Shown here in pieces: positions 7,186 to 14,448 of a DNA stretch of 33,000 nt. This DNA comes from Oscillospiraceae bacterium (GTDB taxonomy: Bacteria; Bacillota; Clostridia; Oscillospirales; Oscillospiraceae), in the NCBI GenBank assembly GCA_017406005.1, contig JAFQZI010000104.1:1-33000 (forward strand), in the 5' to 3' direction. Below the pieces are notes generated by a model. The model searched no databases. It had not been told where the DNA came from and worked only from the letters and a program-made list of their open reading frames with translations. Position 1 is the first letter of the stretch. Every line of letters starts with the position of its first letter. The position numbers and the translations under genes were made by a program.

Positions 7186-7338
7186 CGTCTGTTACCTCGA
7201 AAATCCAAAGTTAATATATAACTACCATCCGACTGATTATTTACGCTTTTTGTAACAGTCCTCATTAATAGTATCTCTCCTGATATTTCTGTGCTGAATG
7301 AATTACCCCGGGGAAAGACCATAGCTTGCAGATAAAAA

Positions 7339-8226
7339 CTATTTTCTTATCATTGCCGCGACGTCACGCTGTACATTATCAGCTTCGGGGATCGGAAAGA
7401 GCGGATAGCAATGATTCATTTTATCTTCTTCGATATAGTTGATGCTGATGCCCTTTTCGGCACACAGTTTTTTGAACCTGCGGGCATCGAGTATGAAAAT
7501 CTCATGCGTTCCGAAATATACGGTGATGGGGGCAAGGCCGCTGAAGTCTCCGTAGATGGGGCTTAGTCTGTAATTATGCACATCAACGTTTCCGGCCCAG
7601 TTTTTGCCCATATGCCTCAGCCCGTCCGCTGATAATGAAGGGTCGACCCGATCCAGCTCTTTCGGGATCTCTGTCTCCATGCTGATGTCGAGCCAGGGTG
7701 AAAAGAGGATGATCTGCCCGGGCTGAGGTAATTTGATTTCCTTCAGATATTCAGCGAATCCGAGAGCCAGTCCGCCCCCCGAAGAATCCCCCATGAGAGT
7801 GATTTTCTCGGGGCTTATTTCCGCCGTCAGTTTTTTCCACAGTTCGGTCAGATACTCGTACGCAACCTCAAAAGTATGATCCGGAGCTTTTTTATAAATC
7901 GCCATGACAGCGGTCACATCTGCTTCTCTGGCCATTCTGTCGCAAAACTGCCAGTGCTGACTGACAGGCTGCTCACAGTACGATCCGCCATGCAGATATA
8001 AAAGCGCTTTGCCGCGACCTTTATTCAGGAAAAAAGTCTCACAGCCGCAAATGATCTCTTTCGTGACCTCTGATTTGATCCCCTTGCGCGGCGCCTCAAC
8101 CGGTTTGCGGTTGATTGCTCTGAGTTCTTCGATGTATTTTGCCCGGCGCACCGGATCGGAAGTCTTTTTCTTATATCCGGTAAGCCAAAAATAGCAATAT
8201 GCTATCTTACTCATGAAACTCGTCAT
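7339..8226 (-). CDS. Alpha/beta hydrolase, HSL-type esterase (cargo gene 7)
   Basis: The protein has 295 residues. LYLHGGSYCEQP holds the HGG oxyanion motif of hormone-sensitive-lipase-type esterases. LMGDSSGGGLAL holds the nucleophile Ser. An Asp near FILDARRF and the His in MNHCYPLF complete the triad. The NHCYPLFPIPEA ending is typical of Bacillota steryl-acetyl-hydrolase-like esterases. I chose ATG 8226, which has a GGAGG site 7 nt upstream, over a longer GTG start that would include the ribosome binding site itself. The N-terminal AYCYFWLTGY may associate with membrane. Promoter repeat copy 3 lies about 56 bp upstream. The nitrilase gene follows on the same strand. Confidence 0.86.
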   Translation of the reverse strand: MTSFMSKIAYCYFWLTGYKKKTSDPVRRAKYIEELRAINRKPVEAPRKGIKSEVTKEIICGCETFFLNKGRGKALLYLHGGSYCEQPVSQHWQFCDRMAREADVTAVMAIYKKAPDHTFEVAYEYLTELWKKLTAEISPEKITLMGDSSGGGLALGFAEYLKEIKLPQPGQIILFSPWLDISMETEIPKELDRVDPSLSADGLRHMGKNWAGNVDVHNYRLSPIYGDFSGLAPITVYFGTHEIFILDARRFKKLCAEKGISINYIEEDKMNHCYPLFPIPEADNVQRDVAAMIRK

Positions 8227-8275
8227 TATTCGCCTCCAAAAAAACACAGAATCGTCCTATATACTGAAAGTTATC

Positions 8276-8311
8276 GAGATGATTATACCCCAAATAATAA
8301 AACCTGGAATT
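8276..8311 (-). promoter_or_regulatory. Promoter repeat copy 3 (right end lost)
   Basis: GATTATACCCCAAATAATAA is identical to copy 4, placing a minus-strand TATAAT at 8282-8287 upstream of the esterase. The -35 side has diverged (AATTCC or ATTCCA), and the ribosome-binding-site end seen in copies 1 and 4 is missing. The identity breaks shortly before the 3' end of the GH3 gene. Confidence 0.7.
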
Positions 8312-8342
8312 TCATAATGTCTTCTGTATGTATAACGGACTT

Positions 8343-10250
8343 CTAGTCCGAAATCGTTTCGGGCTCTTTTTTCGGCTGGAAGTCGCTTCCGTATGAAAGA
8401 CCGTAGCCGTGTTCCAGGAAAGATTTATCGGTACCGATCTGGTCGATACTGCCGTACCACGGCGATGGAAGCTTTCCCGCGAAATCCGCGCATCCGCATA
8501 ACACATCGGAAATTCCTTTTCCTTCCGAACCCGGAAGATAACACATTACAACACTGTCCCAGTCATCAAAGTCTTCGGAATTAATGATAACGTTTCTGCC
8601 CGCAATAATGCAGGCAACAATGGATTTCTCCATTTTCTTTGCCTCTTCGATGGCTTTTTTGTTGTCAGGAAGACCAAGTGCGCCGCAAAGCTCCAGATCC
8701 GCAGTATCGCCGTTCCATTCTGCATAGGCGTTTTCGCCTACACAAAGCAGTACCACATCGGCATTTTTAGCTAAACTCTTATTGGTAATGATTTCAATGC
8801 CGTAATCTTCAGCATAACGTTCAAAAGCATCCAGTATGGTTGTTACGCCCGCGATTTCTTTGCTTGAAGATCCGTTCCATTCAATCGTCCAGCCGCCGCA
8901 TTGTGCTGAGGCATTATCCGCCGCCGGTCCTGTTATATAGACTTTCGTACCTTCCTTTAGCGGAAGGACATCCGAATCGTTTTTCAGGAGGATAAGACTC
9001 TCCTCAACCAGTTTTTCCGCGATCTTTCTGTATTCCAAAGAACCGGTTTCCTTCTGCTTTGTCTCTGCCTTTTCGAGGAAAGGATCTTCAAACAGTCCTT
9101 CCTCTTTTTTGACTTTGAGAATTCTCGTTACAGCATCATCCACGCGTTCTTCACTGATTTCACCGTTTTTCACGGCATCCGTGATGATCTGTTTTGCCTC
9201 ATCGAAGCGTTCGACCTCCATAAGCATATCGATCCCAGCATTAATGCTTGTGATGATTTGCTCTCTGTAGGACGAACCCGAAATATGCTGTACAGATTCC
9301 CAGTCACTTACAATAAAACCTTCAAAACCCATCTCATTTTTCAGCTTCATGATGTACTCTTTGTTTTCGTGCATCTTCACGCCGTTTAAGGATGAATGGC
9401 TGATCATGATGGTCTGTACGCCGGCATCGATTTGTGCCTGATATACTTTCAAGAGTTCTTTTATCTCATCGTCGGTAAGTCCGGCATTCCCCCGATCGAT
9501 GAGCATTTCGGTATCTCCTTTCTCACCCGTGTTATATTCCACATTTCCATCCGCAAGATAATGCTTTGCACAGACAACCAGCCCTCCATCGATCAGCCCC
9601 TTTGTGTAAGCGATGCTGAGCTTTGTGATTGTTTCCAGATCCGAACCGTAGGATTCATAAGTTCTTCCCCAGCGCGGATCTACGGACTGCGCAATGCACG
9701 GAGAATAATTCCATAGCATATGGCAGAGCTTTGCTTCGTCAGCCGTAATCAGGCCGACCTGATACGCAAGCTCTTCATCATTTGCTGCGCTCTGTCCGAT
9801 GTTATGGGGAAAATATACGGCATTTAAACAGTAATTCACACCGTGGACATCATCCTGTCCGTAGATATAGGGTATCCCTGCATCCGATAAAAGTGCGGCA
9901 TTCTGATATCTGTCCACGAGACTCCGCCAGGATACGGCATCGATGCTGCCTGCCGTGGAGAGGATACTGCCGTAATCGTTATCTTTCATCTTATCCGGGC
10001 TCACATTGTAGACAGCAGGCATTACCATTTGTGCCGCTTTCTGCTCAAGCGACAGACTTGCAACTATCTCTTCGGGACTCATTGATGCATATCCGGTACA
10101 TTTGTATTTGGATTCGGAGACTGAGTATTTTTCCGCTTCCCCCGCTTTCGGAGAATTGCCGTTTAAAGAACAGCCTGCTGCCGATATCAGCATCGTCAGA
10201 AGAAGTAAAGTTGATATTGTTTTTTTCTTCCTAACGCTTAACTCTCCCAT
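8343..10250 (-). CDS. Glycoside hydrolase family 3 lipoprotein, beta-glucosidase-like (cargo gene 8)
   Basis: The protein has 635 residues. After a basic start it has a hydrophobic stretch ending in LISAAGC, a lipobox, so it is predicted to be anchored outside the membrane. A GH3 N-terminal barrel follows, with ARWGR-like DPRWGRTYESYG, CAKHYLADG and the nucleophile Asp in GFIVSDWESV (about residue 316). The C-terminal sandwich contains VYITGPAADN and CVGENAYAEWNGD, and ends near LEHGYGLSYG. Such enzymes remove terminal beta-linked glucose (or similar) from oligosaccharides. The ribosome binding site is weak (GGGTTGAAAAATG). It is the largest cargo gene and appears intact. Confidence 0.9.
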   Translation of the reverse strand: MGELSVRKKKTISTLLLLTMLISAAGCSLNGNSPKAGEAEKYSVSESKYKCTGYASMSPEEIVASLSLEQKAAQMVMPAVYNVSPDKMKDNDYGSILSTAGSIDAVSWRSLVDRYQNAALLSDAGIPYIYGQDDVHGVNYCLNAVYFPHNIGQSAANDEELAYQVGLITADEAKLCHMLWNYSPCIAQSVDPRWGRTYESYGSDLETITKLSIAYTKGLIDGGLVVCAKHYLADGNVEYNTGEKGDTEMLIDRGNAGLTDDEIKELLKVYQAQIDAGVQTIMISHSSLNGVKMHENKEYIMKLKNEMGFEGFIVSDWESVQHISGSSYREQIITSINAGIDMLMEVERFDEAKQIITDAVKNGEISEERVDDAVTRILKVKKEEGLFEDPFLEKAETKQKETGSLEYRKIAEKLVEESLILLKNDSDVLPLKEGTKVYITGPAADNASAQCGGWTIEWNGSSSKEIAGVTTILDAFERYAEDYGIEIITNKSLAKNADVVLLCVGENAYAEWNGDTADLELCGALGLPDNKKAIEEAKKMEKSIVACIIAGRNVIINSEDFDDWDSVVMCYLPGSEGKGISDVLCGCADFAGKLPSPWYGSIDQIGTDKSFLEHGYGLSYGSDFQPKKEPETISD

Positions 10251-10333
10251 TTTTCAACCCGTCGTGATGCCTTTCATCTATGGCATTTCATTACTGCTTT
10301 TCTTATAATCAAGCACTATTGTTTTTCTCCTCT

Positions 10334-11359
10334 CTAAGTAAACCGAATAATCTGCTTCTCGGTATCAACTGTTGCCTCGACGTCGAACGGGATGATACAG
10401 CGCGGCTTTGCATGCCCGATGTTTATGTTGCACACGACTGGAATCTTTGGATCACCGATTACATCGACAAGAATCTGTTTGTACTCGCGATCGTAGGTCT
10501 CATCCATAGGTTTTCCTGTCAGGACACCGCTGACCACATCAAATACGCCTCTTTCTTTCAGGTATTCCAGCGACTTCCGATACTGGTTTGGAGCCATCTT
10601 TTCCTCACTGGATTCCAGGAGAAGGATGCGGCCCTTCCAATCCTCTCGATCCGGAAACAGCTGGTATTTCTCACATAATAGAGGCATATCTGCATACCGG
10701 GTTCCGTTGAAGATATCATGTATGGAATCGATACAGCCGCCGAGAATCTTTCCAGAAAACACATGGGAGCCCTGAAGCAATTCAAATCCCCGGTCGGGAT
10801 GCGACTTCAGTGGTTTTCCGATCTGATCAGGTCCGAATCCGGTTCTTTCCTCGTACCAGAGGTCGCTCGGAGTAATGGATTTAATTTTACCGGTACTTAT
10901 GAGCTCTTCAAAATACTTCTTCGTATATGGAAGCATATCCGTATCCAGTTCACATATGTCCGCCAGGAACGATTGCCCATAGAACGTCCTAAGCCCTACT
11001 TTATGGAGCATAAAGTGATTGATTGTGGTATCAGAAAAGCCGAGAAACGTTTTGTCAGAAACGGCTTTCGCGAGCTCACCATTCTCAAACAGATAAGGGA
11101 GCAGTCGGTAGGTATCGTCTCCACCGATCGCACAGAGGATCATGTCGATGCCCGGGCTTTGAAAGGCTTCCAGCAGATCTGCAGCACGTTCGGCGGGATG
11201 ATTCTTCACATATTCGATACCTTTAAGCGCATGTGGCATAAACCGCACAGACAAACCGAAGTCTTTCAGCCGTTTTATTCCCAATTCAATCTCGTGTTTT
11301 ACAAAAGCTTCTCCGATAGTACCACTTGATAAGCTCACGATAGCAACATTCTTAATCAT
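10334..11359 (-). CDS. S66-family peptidase, LD-carboxypeptidase/MccF-like (cargo gene 9)
   Basis: This 341-residue protein carries the S66 triad. The Ser is in LGFSDTT (about residue 109), the Glu in GRILLLESSEEK and the His in NINIGHAKPR. The family includes murein LD-carboxypeptidases and MccF, which cleaves microcin C-type toxic peptide-nucleotides. The length and the GFSDTT and NIGHAKPR segments look more like the MccF-type branch, so a self-immunity or detoxifying role is possible. I chose ATG 11359 because the upstream GTG would include the GGAGG ribosome binding site as codons. It has no signal peptide. It probably shares a transcript with the DUF1801 and GNAT genes upstream on this strand. 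Confidence 0.87.
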   Translation of the reverse strand: MIKNVAIVSLSSGTIGEAFVKHEIELGIKRLKDFGLSVRFMPHALKGIEYVKNHPAERAADLLEAFQSPGIDMILCAIGGDDTYRLLPYLFENGELAKAVSDKTFLGFSDTTINHFMLHKVGLRTFYGQSFLADICELDTDMLPYTKKYFEELISTGKIKSITPSDLWYEERTGFGPDQIGKPLKSHPDRGFELLQGSHVFSGKILGGCIDSIHDIFNGTRYADMPLLCEKYQLFPDREDWKGRILLLESSEEKMAPNQYRKSLEYLKERGVFDVVSGVLTGKPMDETYDREYKQILVDVIGDPKIPVVCNINIGHAKPRCIIPFDVEATVDTEKQIIRFT

Positions 11360-11412
11360 ACTCGCCTCCACAAAGTTCTACATCGCCATAATCTATTTCA
11401 TAAACTCCGATT

Positions 11413-11748
11413 TTATATGCTGTTTTTTTCAAAGCTCCATCGGGCAATTTCAGCAATCAATTCCATGGGCAGTTCTTTGCTGTTAGGCAGTTGGATCGCA
11501 CCCTTGCTGGTTTTATAACCTGCCAGTTGATCTGCAAAAGCCTCGATTGCCTCAGGTCCGGGATACAATCCGATGTGTTTTTTTGCCGAAGCAAAATGAA
11601 TGATATTCCTGCCTTTCCAAAATGTCGGCATTCCCCAGGACAGACGTTCCTGTGCATCAGGTATAGCAGTGCGGATCGTATCATAGATCGCTAACAAACG
11701 AGGTTGAATCGTACTGTCCTGCGTATGAATATATTCCTGTATCGTCAT
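11413..11748 (-). CDS. DUF1801 (YdhG-like) protein (cargo gene 10)
   Basis: The protein has 111 residues with the DUF1801 pattern: LSWGMPTFWKGRNIIHFASAK in two short runs, HIGLYPGPEAIEAF, then YKTSKGAIQLPNSKELP and a closing helix. The fold is small alpha/beta and its function is unproven; some relatives were proposed as frataxin-like iron chaperones. An AGAGGTG site precedes the ATG. The gene lies 24 bp after the GNAT gene and 53 bp before the S66 peptidase gene, so the three probably form one minus-strand operon. Confidence 0.85.
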   Translation of the reverse strand: MTIQEYIHTQDSTIQPRLLAIYDTIRTAIPDAQERLSWGMPTFWKGRNIIHFASAKKHIGLYPGPEAIEAFADQLAGYKTSKGAIQLPNSKELPMELIAEIARWSFEKNSI

Positions 11749-11772
11749 GACTGCACCTCTATAGACTGGAAT

Positions 11773-12225
11773 TTACTTTCCTGTCGGGATAGAATCGTTC
11801 AGACTTTTATTGCGATAGTTCAGATTTGTTCTGAGAGAATACCCTTGCTCTTCCCAGAATGCATTGGCCACATCATTATCCTTGAATACAAAGCAAAATA
11901 TTTTTTGAATTCCTTCCTTCTTCAGCGCATCTTCTGCAAGAGAGAGAAGGCGAGCGGCAATCCCTGAACGCCGATAATCGGGGTGAACACAAAGATGATG
12001 AATGATTGCTCGTCGACCATCATGGCCGGTAAGAATCACACCAATAATCTTATTCCCCTTTATAGCAGCAAAGCAGGTGTTCGGGTTCCTTTTCAGATAT
12101 CTGTCAATTCCCTCTCTTGAGTCATCGATAGGATTTAATGCGCGTCGACTCTGCTCGGTACTTTGCCATAATTCATAGACCGCATCATAATCATCTATTG
12201 TGACTTGCTTAATCCTGTATTCCAT
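11773..12225 (-). CDS. GNAT-family N-acetyltransferase (cargo gene 11)
   Basis: This 150-residue protein is a single GNAT domain. The acetyl-CoA motif A is LCVHPDYRRSGIAARLL, with the R-R-x-G-I-A pyrophosphate loop, and motif B is FWEEQGYSLRTNLNYRNKSL. Members acetylate amines on small molecules, peptides or antibiotics; the substrate here is unknown. The GGGAGG ribosome binding site is strong. The promoter of repeat copy 4 lies 57 bp upstream, the same distance as for the first cargo gene. It is the first gene of the likely GNAT, DUF1801, S66-peptidase transcript. Confidence 0.88.
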   Translation of the reverse strand: MEYRIKQVTIDDYDAVYELWQSTEQSRRALNPIDDSREGIDRYLKRNPNTCFAAIKGNKIIGVILTGHDGRRAIIHHLCVHPDYRRSGIAARLLSLAEDALKKEGIQKIFCFVFKDNDVANAFWEEQGYSLRTNLNYRNKSLNDSIPTGK

Positions 12226-12275
12226 AATGCCTCCCTGCCTGCAAACATAATCATATAAACAAATCCTGTTCTGTC

Positions 12276-12319
12276 GAGTTGATTATACCCCAAATAATAA
12301 AATCCTGCAAAGGAGAAAT
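12276..12319 (-). promoter_or_regulatory. Promoter repeat copy 4
   Basis: On the minus strand it reads TTTGCA (12306-12311), an 18-bp spacer and TATAAT (12282-12287), upstream of the GNAT gene. On the plus strand its right end AAAGGAGAAAT is the ribosome binding site of the terminase large-subunit start at 12324. This copy shows the original context of the element, at the small/large-subunit border. Confidence 0.8.
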
Positions 12320-12323
12320 CAAA

Positions 12324-12855
12324 ATGAACAATGATTATCCCGACGCGCATTGCGCGTGCGACGTTCCTTGATAATAATATGCTTGCCGAGCTGGCTCGAA
12401 GGGAGCTGACCCGGCGATATTATTCCGAATACCTGGCATATGCCTACGGAGACAGCTGGATCAGAACCAGGCTGTCTTCTTTTTTTGCCAGAAAAATACA
12501 GTCTTTCATCGAAACGGATACCGGCCACGCCTATGACATTATGATCATCGAGTGCCCGCCGGAGCACGGAAAGAGCATGACTGTGAGCGAATCTCTGCCG
12601 AGCTGGTATCTGGGGAGATATCCCGAACAAAATATCATTCTGCCATTCTATATTTCCGATCCGGCGAAAGCACCCTGGGAGGCAGACTATGTGGACCAGT
12701 GGACTTCGTTCCCGAACGGAAAAAATGATGATATGGTCGATGCCACTTCGCAGGCACTGGCAAGGATGATTTATTCCTCCGGAGATATCCGGGAAGAAAA
12801 AGAACAAAAGTCTATCTTAGATATCGACAGACTTTTTAATCCATATGGAATGTGA
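12324..12855 (+). pseudogene. Terminase large subunit with insertion and large internal deletion
   Basis: The open frame (from ATG 12331) encodes LLAELARREL-like and YYSEYLAYAYGDSW sequence. IIECPPEHGKSMTVSE follows, the ATPase Walker A region of phage terminases. The protein then jumps to DYVDQWTSFPNGKNDDMVDA, the C-terminal nuclease-end signature. Functional large subunits have over 400 residues, while this one has about 175; Walker B and most of the nuclease are gone. The original start ATG 12324 now gives a 15-codon dead frame, because 43-44 nt are inserted at 12336-12379 relative to the fragment at 4084. It therefore cannot package DNA. Confidence 0.88.
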
Positions 12856-12859
12856 AAAA

Positions 12860-12886
12860 GCCGCCTGAGCGTCAGGGCGGCTTTTT
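12860..12886 (+). terminator. Rho-independent terminator after the terminase remnant
   Basis: GCCGCCTGA and TCAGGGCGGC form a GC-rich stem with a short GCG loop, followed by TTTTT at 12882-12886. The A-run before it also makes it plausible in the other direction. Confidence 0.8.
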
Positions 12887-12906
12887 CACATAAAAAGGAG
12901 GTCACA

Positions 12907-12999
12907 ATGAAAAAAATAGTCTATAAAAATAATAAGCTGTTAACTGATATTTGTCAAGTAATTTATGTAAACATATCAATAAAATCAGGTGTTTTCTGA
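12907..12999 (+). CDS. Possible 30-residue small ORF
   Basis: An AAAAAGGAGG site precedes ATG 12907. The frame encodes 30 residues beginning MKKIVYKNNKLL and stops at TGA 12997-12999. It is AT-rich and unlike any family I know. The only support is the excellent ribosome binding site; it could be a truncated gene start left by phage decay. Confidence 0.35.
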   Translation: MKKIVYKNNKLLTDICQVIYVNISIKSGVF

Positions 13000-13021
13000 T
13001 GATCTATTTACGGAGGTATAC

Positions 13022-13294
13022 ATGAAAAAATTTAATACATGTGAGGAATATGTCCTCGCTGAACTGGAAGAAAAGAAAGAACAGCTAAAAAAGCTCTCTG
13101 ATGCCTGCAAGGCATACAGGGAGTTTTTTGAAGCCACCGAGGGGTTTATCAACGTTTTGAAGCAGTTCCTGACGATCCGAAAAGCATCCTGCGACGGGGA
13201 AGTCATTTCCATGAACTGCGTTTTTGAGAAATATGAGCCCAATGAATTCAAACTGATCAAAGAAATGTTTGATCTGGAAGCGGAGGATGCGTAA
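13022..13294 (+). CDS. Small helical phage-type hypothetical protein
   Basis: The protein has 90 residues. I chose ATG 13022 with an ACGGAGG site rather than the upstream GTG at 12989. The first half (CEEYVLAELEEKKEQLKKLS, then DACKAYREFF) is a strongly charged, probably coiled-coil helix. The second half, with KQFLTIRK and a short ISMNCVFEKYE strand segment, has no recognised motif. Its size and place beside terminase debris suggest a phage accessory gene. Function unknown. Confidence 0.7.
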   Translation: MKKFNTCEEYVLAELEEKKEQLKKLSDACKAYREFFEATEGFINVLKQFLTIRKASCDGEVISMNCVFEKYEPNEFKLIKEMFDLEAEDA

Positions 13295-13319
13295 TGGATA
13301 TGATTGCAGTGGTGGTCAG

Positions 13320-13367
13320 ATGACTTCGGGAGGCTATCACTGGCGTTATGCGGAACAGGAGGGTTGA
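13320..13367 (+). pseudogene. NUMOD-like C-terminal scrap
   Basis: A 15-codon frame ends in TSGGYHWRYAEQEG and a TGA. GGYHWRYA is the characteristic end of NUMOD-type DNA-binding modules found in phage and intron-associated homing endonucleases and regulators. Nothing upstream in the same frame continues the domain, so only the tail survives. Confidence 0.5.
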
Positions 13368-13371
13368 TGGG

Positions 13372-13402
13372 TTATCCCGGGAAAGGTATCTGCCCGGGAT
13401 AA
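13372..13402. repeat. Perfect 10-bp inverted repeat
   Basis: TTATCCCGGG and CCCGGGATAA pair perfectly around an 11-nt loop. No T-tract follows on either strand, so it is not a standard terminator. It lies between the phage debris and the tRNA promoter and could be an operator, a mobile-element end or a processing hairpin. Confidence 0.6.
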
Positions 13403-13447
13403 AAGGATAGGAGATGCGGTGAAGTGAAGAAATTCTGAAAAAAACTA

Positions 13448-13476
13448 TTGCAATTCGTTTCAAGCTGTGCTAATAT
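13448..13476 (+). promoter_or_regulatory. Promoter of the tRNA-Arg gene
   Basis: TTGCAA, a 17-bp spacer and TAATAT lie 22 bp before the mature tRNA start, which is the normal distance for a short leader. Confidence 0.6.
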
Positions 13477-13497
13477 ACTCGGGCAGTAAAAAAGTAT

Positions 13498-13571
13498 GCG
13501 TTGTTAGCTCAGCTGGATAGAGCGTCTGGCTACGGACCAGAAGGTCGGGGGTTCGAATCCCTCACAGCGTG
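13498..13571 (+). tRNA. tRNA-Arg (anticodon ACG)
   Basis: A full 74-nt cloverleaf can be drawn. The acceptor GCGTTGT pairs with ACAGCGT through two G-T pairs, and the D stem is GCTC/GAGC. The anticodon stem TCTGG/CCAGA surrounds loop CTACGGA, giving anticodon ACG. The T arm is GGGGG-TTCGAAT-CCCTC with one G-T pair, and G is the discriminator. CCA is not encoded. ACG is normally edited to ICG and reads CGU, CGC and CGA. The two wobble pairs in the acceptor stem are unusual but tolerable. Confidence 0.95.
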
Positions 13572-13578
13572 CTCAAAA

Positions 13579-13610
13579 ACCGCTTTTTCCGATAAGGAAA
13601 GGCGGTTTTT
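13579..13610 (+). terminator. Terminator of the tRNA-Arg gene
   Basis: ACCGC-TTTTTCC and GGAAAGGCGGT pair around GATAA, followed by a T-rich run. It starts 8 bp after the tRNA. Confidence 0.8.
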
Positions 13611-13618
13611 ATTTTATA

Positions 13619-13647
13619 TTGAATTCTAAGTGAAAAAACGATATAAT
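13619..13647 (+). promoter_or_regulatory. Promoter of the ymdB, nuclease, ATPase operon
   Basis: TTGAAT, a 17-bp spacer and a consensus TATAAT (13642-13647) lie 33 bp before the ymdB start. Confidence 0.7.
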
Positions 13648-13680
13648 ACTATAATTAAAATAATGTAGCGGGAGACCGTA

Positions 13681-14448
13681 ATGAAGATTTTGGCAGTCGG
13701 AGATGTGTGCGGGCAGCCGGGGCTCAGTTTTCTGGAAAATCGCCTGAAAAAGTACCGGGAAGAGCATATGATTGATTTTTGCGTTGTCAACGGAGAGAAC
13801 GCGAATGTCGTCGGCATAACTCCCAAACAGGCGGATGTGATCCTGAAAGCCGGTGCGGATGTTGTTACGCTCGGGAACCACACGTGGACGCGCACGGAAC
13901 TCCAGCCCTATCTAAATGAACGGAGAAGGATCCTTCGCCCGGCAAACTACGGGCCTCAGTGCCCGGGGAGAGGGATCAATACGTACCGGACGGAATTCGG
14001 AGATGTCTGCGTGCTGAATCTTCTCGGGAGATTTACGCTGGATAACAATACCGATAATCCGTTTGTTATTGCAGACGGGTATATGCGTGAAATCAGGGAG
14101 AAAATCATTCTTGTTGATTTCCATGCGGAGGGAACAAGTGAGAAACAGGCGATGGGATATCTTCTAGACGGAAAAGTGAGTGCCGTCTGGGGGACGCATA
14201 CCCATGTCCAGACTTCGGATGTACGCGTCCTTCCCAAAGGAACGGGCTTTATCACGGATCTTGGTATGACAGGGCCGATAGAATCCGTTCTGGGGATTGA
14301 CCCGGAACAGAGCATCGGCAAGTTTATGGGAGATCCGCCTATGCGCTACAACTCCGCATCCGGCCCGTGCAAGCTGGAAGGCTGTGTGTTTGAAATCGAC
14401 CCGGATACGGGGAAGTGCCTCTCTGCGGAAGGAATCAGACTTACATGA
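13681..14448 (+). CDS. ymdB: YmdB-type metallophosphoesterase (2',3'-cyclic nucleotide phosphodiesterase)
   Basis: This 255-residue protein has the family's full length. Metal ligands are seen in AVGDVCGQPG (first Asp), VNGENAN, VTLGNHTWT, VDFHAEGTSEK and GTHTHVQTSD. The order and the GTSEKQA segment are specific to the YmdB/TIGR00282 group, hexameric di-metal enzymes that hydrolyse cyclic nucleotides and influence RNA turnover and cell fate in Bacillus. The ATG has a GGGAGA site. Its TGA overlaps the ATG of the next gene by 4 bp, implying coupled translation with the nuclease. Confidence 0.95.
   Translation: MKILAVGDVCGQPGLSFLENRLKKYREEHMIDFCVVNGENANVVGITPKQADVILKAGADVVTLGNHTWTRTELQPYLNERRRILRPANYGPQCPGRGINTYRTEFGDVCVLNLLGRFTLDNNTDNPFVIADGYMREIREKIILVDFHAEGTSEKQAMGYLLDGKVSAVWGTHTHVQTSDVRVLPKGTGFITDLGMTGPIESVLGIDPEQSIGKFMGDPPMRYNSASGPCKLEGCVFEIDPDTGKCLSAEGIRLT

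Noticed and set aside
8336-8350. CGGACT-TCT-AGTCCG hairpin at the end of the GH3 gene
   Set aside because: It overlaps the stop codon, has a three-base loop and no T-run on the minus strand, so terminator function is not supported.
2868-12326. Integron-type gene-cassette array
   Set aside because: Cassettes on one strand with a shared repeat invite the comparison. However, the repeat is not an attC-like palindrome, no integron integrase is present in the window, and each copy carries its own promoter, which integron cassettes usually lack.
2868-12326. Anti-phage defence island
   Set aside because: The location between phage genes suggests it, but the cargo families are metabolic or detoxifying. 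No restriction, CBASS, toxin-antitoxin, retron or CRISPR component is recognisable.
13498-13571. tRNA-Arg as the phage attachment site
   Set aside because: The phage debris lies on the 5' side of the tRNA, whereas tRNA integrations usually use the 3' part and lie downstream. No duplicated tRNA end or integrase is seen in the window.
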